Below the pieces are notes generated by a model. The model saw nothing but the letters and a program-made list of their open reading frames with translations. It had not been told where the DNA came from and ran no database searches. Shown here piece after piece: positions 1 through 7,991 of a DNA stretch of 64,000 nucleotides. This DNA is from Chitinophaga sp. YR573 (lineage in GTDB: Bacteria; Bacteroidota; Bacteroidia; Chitinophagales; Chitinophagaceae), in assembly GCF_900110995.1 (NCBI RefSeq), contig NZ_FOJF01000002.1:186001-250000 (forward strand), in the 5' to 3' direction. The translations under genes and the position numbers were made by a program. Position 1 is the stretch's first letter; every line of letters starts with the position of its first letter.

Positions 1-704
1 TAATCGTCTATAGCCGGTGAGAATTGAATAATGTTATGCTGCAATATCCCCAGTGAAGCAGTAATGATCACTTTCTGCGCGGTGTAAGTTTTATCCGGGG
101 TAGATACTTTTACATTTCCCTGCTCCCAGGTTATTTTCTGAACAGGGTTGTTCGTGATAATAGTACATCCTTTTGCGAGGAAGTTTATCATCTCACAATA
201 ACCTTTATCTACTCTGAAGTTAACATCATTTTCAGCTGACCATTCATTGTACAAAGAGAACATACTCACTTTGGATGGATCAGCCAGATCATATCCCTGT
301 ACATATCTTATCATCTCGTTCCTGAGATCCGCATACTTATGTTCTGCATAATATGTTTCGAGAAATTCCATCAGGGTCATGTCTTTAGTCAGGGTACCCA
401 TCTTATCCAGTAGCTCATCCCATCCTTCTATAGATCTTTCTTCCTGTTTCCATTCCCCATCTTCTGCGGTATACATTTCCCCATCAACAGCGGTATAGGA
501 GAGACCGGCTTCTTTGAGTAAATCAATCGTAACAGGTAACCTGCCATGTATAAATTCGGCCCCGGCTTCTATAGATGGGCGGATAGTATGAATCCTGCCA
601 CCTATAACACCCTGAGCTTCAAGGATAGTGACGTTAAAGAAAGGGGATAATTCCCTGGCTGCCATTAAACCCGCTGCGCCGGCACCTATAATAATGATAT
701 CCAT
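1..704 (-). CDS. Flavin amine oxidase family protein (3' end beyond window)
   Basis: Reading the minus strand from an ATG at 704 gives an uninterrupted frame to the window edge (about 234 residues, C-terminus missing). The first residues form a Rossmann dinucleotide-binding motif, IIIIGAGAAGL, at about positions 3-13. It is followed by GGRIHT at about residue 34, the FAD-binding signature of the monoamine oxidase family. A later VIITASLGIL near residue 212 matches the second FAD-contact strand of that family. Such enzymes oxidise amines or related substrates with FAD and release hydrogen peroxide; the substrate cannot be told here. There is no signal peptide, so the protein is probably cytoplasmic. 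It starts only 13 bases beyond the terminator of the preceding small gene, so it probably has its own promoter. The family call is firm, the specificity unknown. Confidence 0.8.
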   Translation of the reverse strand, partial: MDIIIIGAGAAGLMAARELSPFFNVTILEAQGVIGGRIHTIRPSIEAGAEFIHGRLPVTIDLLKEAGLSYTAVDGEMYTAEDGEWKQEERSIEGWDELLDKMGTLTKDMTLMEFLETYYAEHKYADLRNEMIRYVQGYDLADPSKVSMFSLYNEWSAENDVNFRVDKGYCEMINFLAKGCTIITNNPVQKITWEQGNVKVSTPDKTYTAQKVIITASLGILQHNIIQFSPAIDD

Positions 705-716
705 AGTGTTAAAGAT

Positions 717-746
717 AAAAAAAGCCGCACTTTTCAGTGCAGCTTT
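717..746 (-). terminator. Intrinsic terminator of the small basic protein gene
   Basis: On the minus strand an 11-bp stem (AAAGCTGCACT with AGTGCGGCTTT, one wobble pair) is followed directly by a run of T. It lies 25 bases after the stop of the 51-residue gene and just before the amine oxidase start, so it separates the two transcription units. Confidence 0.75.
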
Positions 747-770
747 CTATTTTAAATGTTTTTATATGCA

Positions 771-926
771 TCAGCTACCACGGGTACCGCCGGTCTTGAT
801 AGGTTTCTTTGTAAAAGCAGCGTTTTTATTAGACTGGATAAACGCATTCGGGTTAGCACCTGGTACATTAGGTTTAGCCTGATTGCCCTTTTTACCAACT
901 TTCTTATTGTTGTTTAGTAATGACAT
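771..926 (-). CDS. Small basic conserved-type protein, 51 residues
   Basis: An ATG at 926 opens a 51-residue frame ending at TGA 771-773. The protein begins MSLLNNNKKVGKKGNQAK and is rich in Lys, Asn and Gly. It has no hydrophobic segment and ends KPIKTGGTRGS. Such lysine/glycine-rich, probably disordered mini-proteins are common in Bacteroidota, and I do not recognise a named family. Support for the gene comes from the clean start and stop, the strong terminator 25 bases downstream, and the absence of a competing frame with better features. It may bind nucleic acid because of its charge, but that is only inference. Confidence 0.55.
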   Translation of the reverse strand: MSLLNNNKKVGKKGNQAKPNVPGANPNAFIQSNKNAAFTKKPIKTGGTRGS

Positions 927-994
927 AATCCGTATATTTTGTTAGGTAAATATACTTATTTATCATTAATGTATCTTAAAAGAGCTTATCAACG

Positions 995-1072
995 GCAATA
1001 GAAAGGCAATATCCTACGCTTGTCCTTCGCTTTTTAGCGAAGGACAAGCGTAGGATATTGCCTTTCTATTGC
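995..1072. repeat. Perfect 37-bp inverted repeat with 4-base loop
   Basis: Positions 995-1031 and 1036-1072 are exact reverse complements and are separated by TTTT. The arms begin GCAATAGAAAGGCAATATCC and end TCCTTCGCT. The element starts 15 bases after the DinB-like gene's stop on the minus strand. It could act as its transcript's 3' hairpin, but no T-run follows it. Perfect pairing over 37 bp is far longer than an ordinary terminator and suggests a recent or selected palindrome. Confidence 0.9.
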
Positions 1073-1086
1073 TTTTCAGTTGCTGT

Positions 1087-1596
1087 TTAATCCCTGTTCC
1101 AGAAAGCAGGAGGTTCAATACCCAGTGTACGGAGATATACATATCCCTGGGCCCTGTGATGTATCTCATTATCAATGAAATAGAGTAACAGATCAGAGAT
1201 AATGCCTTCATACATCCCAAAAGCCTTGTCAACTTCCTGGAAACGTTCTGCAGGAATCTGTGGCCAGAGTGTATTGATATCCGCAGTAATCTCATCCCAA
1301 TACTCCAGTATCGCTGCTTTTGTTGTTGGCGCTGCTGTTGGGGTATAATGGTCCAGCTCTTCTACACGTTTCCATTTCCCGGTTACTATACCAAGAATGC
1401 CATTGGCGGCTATATCTGTGATTTCAGTGATTAATTCTGAGAATGTGCGCATGCCACCAACGGAATAGCTGAAAAGCTTATCTTCCGGAAAGGCTTCAAT
1501 AGTCCTGCGGGTAAGGCGGCGATGTCCCTGCCAGTGTGCCAGCATTGCCTGTGGAGTGATTACGGTCTCTGTAGCGGAAAGTGTGTTGTTTGTCAT
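1087..1596 (-). CDS. DinB superfamily protein
   Basis: The 169-residue protein fits the usual length of DinB/YfiT-type four-helix bundle proteins. The C-terminal signature is clear: NEIHHRAQ at about 143-150, followed by YLRTLGIEPP, the typical His pair, Arg-x-Gln and GIxPP ending. DinB-fold proteins usually bind a divalent metal through three histidines, and many act as thiol-dependent transferases. The canonical first histidine in the second helix is not obvious here (TFSELITEI at about 51-59), so metal binding may be altered. There is no signal peptide, so it is cytoplasmic. It is a single-gene unit followed by the long hairpin. Family is confident; function is unknown. Confidence 0.8.
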   Translation of the reverse strand: MTNNTLSATETVITPQAMLAHWQGHRRLTRRTIEAFPEDKLFSYSVGGMRTFSELITEITDIAANGILGIVTGKWKRVEELDHYTPTAAPTTKAAILEYWDEITADINTLWPQIPAERFQEVDKAFGMYEGIISDLLLYFIDNEIHHRAQGYVYLRTLGIEPPAFWNRD

Positions 1597-1739
1597 GGTT
1601 TAAATATTTATAACACAAAGAACATATGACGGAGTGACAACCCTATGTCAGTAGTGCTGAATTATATTTTCAGGGGGTTAGTGTATCTTTCATAAGATGC
1701 TTTCTTTATAAATATAAACCACTTTTAAATGTTAATCCG

Positions 1740-3866
1740 ATGAAAATCAATTCTACACTTATTTTCTTACTATTCCTTTATTGTACGGTACATGCTCAAT
1801 CCCGGCAAATGGAATTCCTCAGCCGTGCGCCTGTGGCCGTCAGGCAAAGCAGCAGTGCTGTATATATAGGCTGGCGTATGCTGGGAACAGATCCCACTTC
1901 CATTAGTTTTAATGTATACAGGAACGGTGTAAAACTGAATACCACACCTGTTACCGGCTCTACCAATTATGTGGATAATATCACCACCAATGGCACTTAT
2001 ACCATACGCCCGGTGATTAACAACGTGGAACAGGCTGCCACGGCTCCTGTAAGTGTATGGACCAGCATTTATAAAACAATCCCCCTGCAGATCCCGGCAG
2101 GTGGTACTACTCCTTCCGGTGAGGCATATACCTACACCGCCAACGATTGCAGTGTAGGTGACCTGGATGGAGATGGTGAATATGAGATCATCTTAAAATG
2201 GGACCCCAGCAATTCAAAAGACAACTCCCAGAGTGGTTACACCGGCAACGTATTCATAGATGCCTATAAAATGGATGGTACGCGCATGTGGCGGATAGAC
2301 CTGGGACGGAATATCCGTGCCGGGGCACATTATACGCAGTTCATGGTTTACGACCTGGATGGGGACGGAAAAGCAGAAATAGCCATGAAAACTGCCGATG
2401 CTACCATTGACGGTGTTGGCACTGTCATCGGCAGCAGCAGTGCTGATTACAGGAATACCAGCGGTTACATTTTATCCGGCCCTGAATACCTCACTATCTT
2501 CAACGGACAAACAGGGGCCGCTATGGCTACCACCAACTATATCCCTGCCCGTGGTACGGTTTCTTCCTGGGGAGATAGCTACGGCAACCGTGTAGACCGC
2601 TTCGTGAATTGCATTGCTTACCTGGATGGCGCCCGCCCCAGTTTAATCATGGGCCGTGGTTATTACACGCGCCTGGTAAGAGCTGCCTGGGACTGGCGTA
2701 ACGGACAACTGACCAGTCGCTGGGTGTTTGATAGTAATACCAGCGGTAACAGCGCTTATGCCGGACAGGGAAACCATCAGTTAACCGTAGGAGATGTGGA
2801 TGGAGACGGGAAAGATGAGATCATTAACGGGTCCAGTGCCATTGATGATAACGGCACCGGTTTATATGCCAATGGCTTAGGACATGGGGATGCTATGCAT
2901 ATGACAGACCTTGACCCCTCAAGACCAGGACAGGAACTATGGCAATGCCACGAAAGCCAGACTGCGTATGGTAATTTTGGGATTGAGTTCAGGGATGCCC
3001 GCACAGGACAACCGATATGGGGCCGTGGACCTGCGGACGGGGTTACAGGAGATATAGGAAGGGCGATGGCCGGTGATGTAGACCCTGCCTATCCCGGATA
3101 TGAAGTGTGGGCTTCTTCCGGAGATCTCTATACCTGTCAGGGCGTATCGATCTCTACTTCCAAACCCAGTAATAACTTCGGTATCTGGTGGGATGGAGAT
3201 CTATGCAGGGAATTACTGGACGGTACCAAACTGGATAAATGGAACCCTGCTACGCAGTCTTCCAACAGGCTGCTGACTATCTACAATTACGGCAGTGCTG
3301 CTTCCAATAACAGTACAAAAGCAAACCCCTGTTTAACAGCAGATCTGCTGGGCGACTGGCGGGAAGAAATAATTTTACGGTCTTCTGATAATGCCAACCT
3401 GTTGCTTTTTACCACTACTATTCCTACTTCTTACCGGTTATATACATTGATGCATAATCCCCAGTATCGTCTGGCGGTAGCCTGGCAGAATACGGCTTAT
3501 AACCAGCCACCTTATCCTGATTATTATCTGGGTACGGGCATGTCTACACCACCACAACCTAACATCTACCTGACGGGTGTTTCTGCGGCTTTATCCACAG
3601 ATAAAATACCTGTTACAGAAAACAGGTTTAAGATCTCTCCTAATCCCGCAAGTGATATGGTAAGGTTTGAATTAAAGCCTGCCGGAGATAATCTGCATAT
3701 GAAAGTAACGACTACTGACGGGAAAGTTGTTTTACGTGTTAAAGGTGGATTGAGTCAGTTGAATAACACGCTCAATAGCAAACTGGGGTCGTTTACTCCC
3801 GGTGTCTATATCGTACAGATAAAGGATGGAAATGAGGTGTATGTCAGCAAATTGCTGAAGCAATAA
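1740..3866 (+). CDS. Secreted rhamnogalacturonan lyase, PL11 family, with T9SS type A tail
   Basis: The 708-residue protein starts with a Sec signal peptide (MKINSTLIFLLFLYCTVHAQ). It continues with the beta-propeller of YesW-like PL11 rhamnogalacturonan endolyases, recognisable from the opening RAPVAVRQSSSAVYIGWRML and the GNHQLTVGDVDGDGKDEI region. Three DxDGDG calcium-binding loops are visible near residues 142, 205 and 353. Family members cleave the rhamnose-galacturonate backbone of pectin rhamnogalacturonan I by beta-elimination. The last roughly 85 residues (KISPNPASD to VYVSKLLKQ) form a type A sorting domain of the type IX secretion system, so the enzyme is probably exported to the cell surface or medium. 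It is monocistronic and ends in a strong palindromic terminator. No other pectin genes lie beside it. Confidence 0.88.
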   Translation: MKINSTLIFLLFLYCTVHAQSRQMEFLSRAPVAVRQSSSAVYIGWRMLGTDPTSISFNVYRNGVKLNTTPVTGSTNYVDNITTNGTYTIRPVINNVEQAATAPVSVWTSIYKTIPLQIPAGGTTPSGEAYTYTANDCSVGDLDGDGEYEIILKWDPSNSKDNSQSGYTGNVFIDAYKMDGTRMWRIDLGRNIRAGAHYTQFMVYDLDGDGKAEIAMKTADATIDGVGTVIGSSSADYRNTSGYILSGPEYLTIFNGQTGAAMATTNYIPARGTVSSWGDSYGNRVDRFVNCIAYLDGARPSLIMGRGYYTRLVRAAWDWRNGQLTSRWVFDSNTSGNSAYAGQGNHQLTVGDVDGDGKDEIINGSSAIDDNGTGLYANGLGHGDAMHMTDLDPSRPGQELWQCHESQTAYGNFGIEFRDARTGQPIWGRGPADGVTGDIGRAMAGDVDPAYPGYEVWASSGDLYTCQGVSISTSKPSNNFGIWWDGDLCRELLDGTKLDKWNPATQSSNRLLTIYNYGSAASNNSTKANPCLTADLLGDWREEIILRSSDNANLLLFTTTIPTSYRLYTLMHNPQYRLAVAWQNTAYNQPPYPDYYLGTGMSTPPQPNIYLTGVSAALSTDKIPVTENRFKISPNPASDMVRFELKPAGDNLHMKVTTTDGKVVLRVKGGLSQLNNTLNSKLGSFTPGVYIVQIKDGNEVYVSKLLKQ

Positions 3867-3872
3867 TTGCGG

Positions 3873-3904
3873 ATAGAAACAGGCCAGTACTGGCCTGTTT
3901 CTAT
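3873..3904. terminator. Bidirectional palindromic terminator
   Basis: A perfect palindrome with core AAACAGGCCAG and CTGGCCTGTTT lies between the convergent PL11 and glucokinase genes. It overlaps the glucokinase stop codon. Both flanks are T-rich in the outgoing direction, so it can serve both transcripts. Confidence 0.75.
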
Positions 3905-4914
3905 TCATTAGGATTTACGGCATACCATGCAGCTCCTAATAAGGCTGTTTTATCGTTTAAAATGATCTTTACAGGGATATCTTCCAGCACATGTTTCATC
4001 CTTCCAAAATCATGGAACCATCTGATAAAAGTATGTGCATCGAGATATTTTAAGTTCTTGGGCATAATGCCTCCACCTATAAAAATCCCTGCCGTTGCTT
4101 TTACTTTCAGGGCAAGATTGGCGGCTTCTATCGCCAGGTATCTCATGAAAAGGTTCATGGTTTCTGTACATATAGGTACAGAAACTGCATTCTCACTGAT
4201 GAGGGCAGAGGCATCAGCATGCGCCAGCATTTTATCTGTCAGCCAGGCGGGAACGTCCATTTCTTTCACATCCCTCAGAAACTCATAAATGGTAAGGATA
4301 CCAGGGCCGCTGAGTAACCTTTCCCAGCTTACATGCCCGAATTTCTTTTTCAGGTAGATAAACATGTCAATATCCAGGGTGGTACGTGGTGAAAAGTCGC
4401 AGTGTCCGCCTTCTGTAGGGAAGGGGTGTGCTGTTGTGCCGTCCCAGTATAAGCCTGCTTCACCCAGTCCGGTACCAGGGGCAATGATACCCCAGTTACC
4501 CGGCGTATGCTTCCCTTTATGTACGATATGAATGTCTTTGTCTTCCAGCACGGCAAGGCCATAAGCGGTTGTTTCCAGGTCATTGATCAGATGAACGGGG
4601 ATGTTGTTGTATAAACCGGAAATCTGTTTGCTGTCAATTCCCCAGGGCACATTCGTGATTTGTACTTTTCCGTTTAAAACGGGACCGGCTACTCCGAAAC
4701 ACATCCTGTCAGGCGTTTTATCTCCTGCTAAGAAATCCGAGATCATCTTGCCCAGATCATCGTAACTTTTTGTCCGGTATTTATTTTCTTTTAAGAGAGA
4801 GAAGGTTTTACCATCATATTTGTATGATGCGAGGTTTGTCTTTGTTCCGCCTATATCTCCCGCTAAGAGGATACAGGGTTGTTGAGCCGTACTAGTCCTT
4901 ATTGGAATAAGCAT
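3901..4914 (-). CDS. glk: Glucokinase (Glk family)
   Basis: The 337-residue protein matches the bacterial Glk family (PF02685) rather than the ROK family. LLAGDIGGTKTNLASY near residue 16 is the phosphate-binding loop, IAPGTGLGEAGLYW near 145 is the second nucleotide motif, and EGGHCDFSP near 168 matches the glucose-binding region. It phosphorylates glucose with ATP in the cytoplasm, feeding glycolysis. There is no signal peptide. It is transcribed alone and converges on the PL11 gene. Together with the glycogen debranching enzyme about 4 kb away it fits general glucan metabolism. The start at 4914 gives MLIPIRTST; an internal start is possible but less likely. Confidence 0.88.
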   Translation of the reverse strand: MLIPIRTSTAQQPCILLAGDIGGTKTNLASYKYDGKTFSLLKENKYRTKSYDDLGKMISDFLAGDKTPDRMCFGVAGPVLNGKVQITNVPWGIDSKQISGLYNNIPVHLINDLETTAYGLAVLEDKDIHIVHKGKHTPGNWGIIAPGTGLGEAGLYWDGTTAHPFPTEGGHCDFSPRTTLDIDMFIYLKKKFGHVSWERLLSGPGILTIYEFLRDVKEMDVPAWLTDKMLAHADASALISENAVSVPICTETMNLFMRYLAIEAANLALKVKATAGIFIGGGIMPKNLKYLDAHTFIRWFHDFGRMKHVLEDIPVKIILNDKTALLGAAWYAVNPNE

Positions 4915-5017
4915 GTGATACCTATTTTAAATGAATCTACGATTTATTACGTTAAACTGTCGCAATATACCCTTGAATTTGTCGCTTCCGCACCTCTTGT
5001 CTCCCGAATAGTAAAGG

Positions 5018-5025
5018 TAAGTTTG
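5018..5025 (+). promoter_or_regulatory. Possible Bacteroidota -7 element
   Basis: TAAGTTTG fits the TAnnTTTG consensus and lies 16 bases before the ATG of the PhnB-like gene. The -33 element is only a partial match (CTTG near 4996), so this is a weak promoter call. Confidence 0.35.
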
Positions 5026-5041
5026 CTTTAAAATAAACTGT

Positions 5042-5488
5042 ATGCAAAAGATCACCCCGTTCTTATGGTATGATGATAACGCTGAAGAAGCTATAAACTT
5101 TTATACGACTGTTTTTAAAGATGCAAAGATCGACTCTGTGCATCGTAATGGCGAAAAGTTATTCACCGCTACTTTCCATCTGCATGGGCAGGAGTTTATG
5201 GTCATAAATGGTGGCCCAATGTTCAAATTCACAGAGGCGATTTCGTTGTTCGTCAAATGCAAAGATCAGGAAGAAGTAGATTATTTCTGGGAAAAACTTT
5301 CCGAAGATGGTGTTAAGAGCCGTTGTGGCTGGCTAAAAGATAAATTTGGCTTATCATGGCAGGTCGTGCCGGATAACCTGGAAAAACTGTTATATAACGC
5401 AGATCCTGCCAAAGCACAGAAGGTAATGGAAGCATTGATGAAGATGGATAAGCTCGTTATTAAGGACCTGCAAGACGCAGCAAAATGA
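5042..5488 (+). CDS. PhnB-like VOC superfamily protein
   Basis: The 148-residue protein begins MQKITPFLWYDDNAEEAINFY, the typical opening of PhnB/3-demethylubiquinone methyltransferase-like VOC-fold proteins. GWLKDKFGLSWQVVP near 108 and the closing AKAQKVMEALMKM helix are also characteristic. These are small dimeric cytoplasmic proteins with a glyoxalase/bleomycin-resistance fold; most have no proven reaction, and the old methyltransferase name is misleading. The stop overlaps the start of the next gene by four bases, so the two are translationally coupled. Confidence 0.85.
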   Translation: MQKITPFLWYDDNAEEAINFYTTVFKDAKIDSVHRNGEKLFTATFHLHGQEFMVINGGPMFKFTEAISLFVKCKDQEEVDYFWEKLSEDGVKSRCGWLKDKFGLSWQVVPDNLEKLLYNADPAKAQKVMEALMKMDKLVIKDLQDAAK

Positions 5489-5844
5489 TGACGGTCCTGG
5501 AATATATAGCCAAACAGCCGGAGCCATTCAGAAGTAAACTGGAAGAACTACGTGCTTTAATTCTGTCTGTGGCTCCGGATGCTACTGAATCCGTCAGTTA
5601 TAAGGTACCCTGTTTCAGATACCTGTACTGGCTGGTAGGCATGGGTGTAACAAAGAAGTATTGCAGCCTGTATATTATGGGTACTGCTGTAACTAAAAAA
5701 TTAAAAGAGGAAGGAGTGGAAGTAGAAGGTTCTACTATTCATTTCCCACCGGATAAACCATTACCTGTGGCTTTGATAAAGAGAATTGTAAAGGATAGAA
5801 TGAAAGAGAATGAGGCCAGAGCCCTGGCTAAAATGAAGAAATAG
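5485..5844 (+). CDS. DUF1801 domain protein
   Basis: The 119-residue protein has the DUF1801 (YdhG-like) pattern: an N-terminal YIAKQPEPFRSKLEELRALI helix, VSYKVPCFRY in the middle, and a lysine-rich end with IKRIVKDRMKENEARA. The fold is related to frataxin-like and YdhG proteins; no reaction is established. The ATG overlaps the previous stop (ATGATGA), and a second ATG follows directly, so the first residue could be either Met. Partnership with PhnB-like genes is common in genomes, which suggests but does not prove a joint role. A strong terminator lies about 45 bases downstream. Confidence 0.8.
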   Translation: MMTVLEYIAKQPEPFRSKLEELRALILSVAPDATESVSYKVPCFRYLYWLVGMGVTKKYCSLYIMGTAVTKKLKEEGVEVEGSTIHFPPDKPLPVALIKRIVKDRMKENEARALAKMKK

Positions 5845-5889
5845 TTTTCAGGGATGATATACCTGTAAAATTATTAAGATGAGTTTAAT

Positions 5890-5920
5890 AAGGCTCCCGC
5901 ATTATGCGGGGGCTTTTTTT
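5890..5920 (+). terminator. Intrinsic terminator after the PhnB-like/DUF1801 operon
   Basis: A GC-rich stem (GCTCCCGCAT with ATGCGGGGGC) is followed by seven T. An ATG inside its tail opens an in-frame extension of the next gene, which is therefore not the true start. Confidence 0.85.
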
Positions 5921-6020
5921 ATGTCCGACAGCAATCATCATTATTGATGATGCACGTCATCTTCTACGTTTTACCCACGCACTACCTTGCATCAGAATTA
6001 AGGATTTAATATTTACTATT

Positions 6021-6587
6021 ATGAAAACATCAATAGCACTCCTGTTTTTTATTCTGCTTAACGGATACGTATCAAAGGCACAAGTACAATACCAGCAAAG
6101 AAATGATTTTAACCTTACAGTAAGTGGCACATCTACCCTGCACGACTGGGAAATGAAAACCTCTAAAATAGCCTGTAATGCGACATTTACATTTTATGAA
6201 GACGGTAATCTGGGTGGTTTAACACTGCTCAACTTCACGATGCCCGCAGAAAGTCTGAAAAGCGATCATAAAGGTATGGATGATAACGCTTACCGGGCAA
6301 TGAAAACATCAAAGAATCCTACCATCACTTTTAATCTTACCAATGCTACCATATCAACTGATAGTAAAAACATACAGTGTACGGGTAAACTAACTATAGC
6401 CGGTGTTACAAAAGATGTAGAGCTGGCTGCTACTGCAAAAGTAAATGCAGACAAAAGCATCAATATAAAAGGAAGTAAGAAGATCAATATGAGAGATTAC
6501 AATATTGATCCGCCATCTTTTATGATGGGCGCCGTTAAAACCGGTGAAAATGTAACAATTGATTTTAACCTCACATTCAGACAATAA
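6021..6587 (+). CDS. Secreted YceI family protein (first of two)
   Basis: I place the start at 6021 rather than further upstream, because MKTSIALLFFILLNGYVSKAQ is a clear signal peptide and the upstream extension would begin inside a terminator. The remaining roughly 168 residues have the YceI lipocalin-like pattern: LTVSGTSTLHDWEMKTSKI near 30, AESLKSDHKGMDDNAYRAM in the middle, GKLTIAGVTKDVELAATAK near 140 and a final FNLTF strand. YceI proteins bind isoprenoid or amide-type lipids in the periplasm. It is the first gene of a three-gene operon with an outer-membrane barrel and a second YceI protein. The gaps are 10 and 8 bases, so the three probably work together. Confidence 0.85.
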   Translation: MKTSIALLFFILLNGYVSKAQVQYQQRNDFNLTVSGTSTLHDWEMKTSKIACNATFTFYEDGNLGGLTLLNFTMPAESLKSDHKGMDDNAYRAMKTSKNPTITFNLTNATISTDSKNIQCTGKLTIAGVTKDVELAATAKVNADKSINIKGSKKINMRDYNIDPPSFMMGAVKTGENVTIDFNLTFRQ

Positions 6588-6597
6588 ATATATTGAT

Positions 6598-7983
6598 ATG
6601 AAACCTAAATACTTATTACTGGCCGTTCTTCTTTCTCCTGTAACGCTGATGGCACAACAACAGCCCAGGATTGCTAACCTGAGATCTTATGATCAGAGAG
6701 GGATCAATGTTTTTGAAGATCCCAAAGATACAGCGGCCACATTCGACGGCTTAAAAGTAAAGTTTGGCGCAGGCTTCACCCAACAGTTTCAAAATCTGAA
6801 GCATAAAAACCCGGATGCATTGAATAATAATGTGGGTGCTTACTCCGGTGGAGTATCTACTCCGGGTAATAAGCTGAAAGTGATTACAGCAGGCTTCCAG
6901 ACAGCACAGGCTAATCTTTACTTTGATGTGCAACTGGCAGATGGTATCCGCTTAAATGTAACTTCTTATCTGTCTTCCAAACACCATAATGAAACCTGGG
7001 TAAAAGGAGGGTATATACAGTTTGATAAACTACCTTTTAAAGGGCAGATATGGACTGATATCATGAAAGTAACCACTATCAAAGTGGGGCATTATGAAGT
7101 GAACTATGGGGATGCACATTTTCGCAGAAGTGATGGTGGACAGGCTTTATACAATCCTTTCATGGAAGGGAATATTATGGATGCTTACTCTACAGAAATT
7201 GGTGGTGAAATTTATGTGAGAAAGAACGGCTGGTTTGGAATGGTAGGCGTTACAAACGGGATGATCAAAGGAAATGTAGATTCTTTATATGCTGCAAAGA
7301 ACGCAGACGGTGATCTTCATAAATCTCCCAGTATTTTACTGAAAGCAGGAGTTGATAAAAAGGTAGCAGAAGATGTACGTGTAAGGGTCAGCGCTTCTTA
7401 TTATGGTAATCAGAGCAGTGGCGGGAATGTGTTGTATGGTGGTGACCGTTCCGGTTCCAACTACCAGTTTGTGATGGAGGAAAACTCTGCAAACCCCAGC
7501 AGTACAACAGGTGCGGGTACTCCGCTGGCTTTCTCCGGCCGTTTTAATCCCGGATTTAGTAAGAAAGTAAATGCCGTTATGCTGAACGGATTCTTAAAAG
7601 CAAAGGGCCTGGAACTGTTTGGTACATATGAAACAGCCTCCGGTCGTACCGCAAGCGAAACTTCCACCAGAAGTGCCAGCCAGTATGCCGTAGATGCGGT
7701 ATATCGTTTCCTGAAAGATGAGAAACTGTTTATAGGGGCGCGTTATAATGCAGTAAGTGCAAGGCTGGCAGATAATGCAACCGGCACGGGGGCAGGTACC
7801 ATCACTTACACAGGAGATGTGAAAGTGAACCGTTTTGCCGCCGCCGCAGGCTGGTTCCTAACCCGGAATATTTTACTGAAAGGCGAATATGTTATCCAGC
7901 AATATAAAGACTTCCCAGTGGCAGACTATCGTGCCGGTGGCCAGTTCAATGGTTATGTGATCGAAGCGGTTGTCGGTTTTTAA
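6598..7983 (+). CDS. Putative outer-membrane beta-barrel protein between two YceI genes
   Basis: The start at 6598 gives MKPKYLLLAVLLSPVTLMAQ, a typical signal peptide, and a 461-residue precursor; an in-frame upstream ATG lies inside the YceI gene. The mature protein alternates amphipathic strands rich in Tyr, Gly and Asn and ends GGQFNGYVIEAVVGF, with a C-terminal Phe as expected of outer-membrane barrels. I do not recognise a named porin family. Being flanked tightly by two YceI lipid-binding genes, it may be a pore or receptor for a small hydrophobic compound. That role is inference. Confidence 0.7.
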   Translation: MKPKYLLLAVLLSPVTLMAQQQPRIANLRSYDQRGINVFEDPKDTAATFDGLKVKFGAGFTQQFQNLKHKNPDALNNNVGAYSGGVSTPGNKLKVITAGFQTAQANLYFDVQLADGIRLNVTSYLSSKHHNETWVKGGYIQFDKLPFKGQIWTDIMKVTTIKVGHYEVNYGDAHFRRSDGGQALYNPFMEGNIMDAYSTEIGGEIYVRKNGWFGMVGVTNGMIKGNVDSLYAAKNADGDLHKSPSILLKAGVDKKVAEDVRVRVSASYYGNQSSGGNVLYGGDRSGSNYQFVMEENSANPSSTTGAGTPLAFSGRFNPGFSKKVNAVMLNGFLKAKGLELFGTYETASGRTASETSTRSASQYAVDAVYRFLKDEKLFIGARYNAVSARLADNATGTGAGTITYTGDVKVNRFAAAAGWFLTRNILLKGEYVIQQYKDFPVADYRAGGQFNGYVIEAVVGF

Positions 7984-7991
7984 CAGGTACT

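Noticed and set aside
628..882. 84-residue plus-strand frame
   Set aside because: It runs antisense across the amine oxidase start, the terminator and the 51-residue gene; its sequence has no family likeness.
995..1072. CRISPR repeat or IS end
   Set aside because: There is one palindrome only, without spacers, target duplication or an adjacent transposase.
5904..6020. Upstream extension of the first YceI gene
   Set aside because: The start lies in the tail of a terminator and would place a cytoplasmic leader before an obvious signal peptide.
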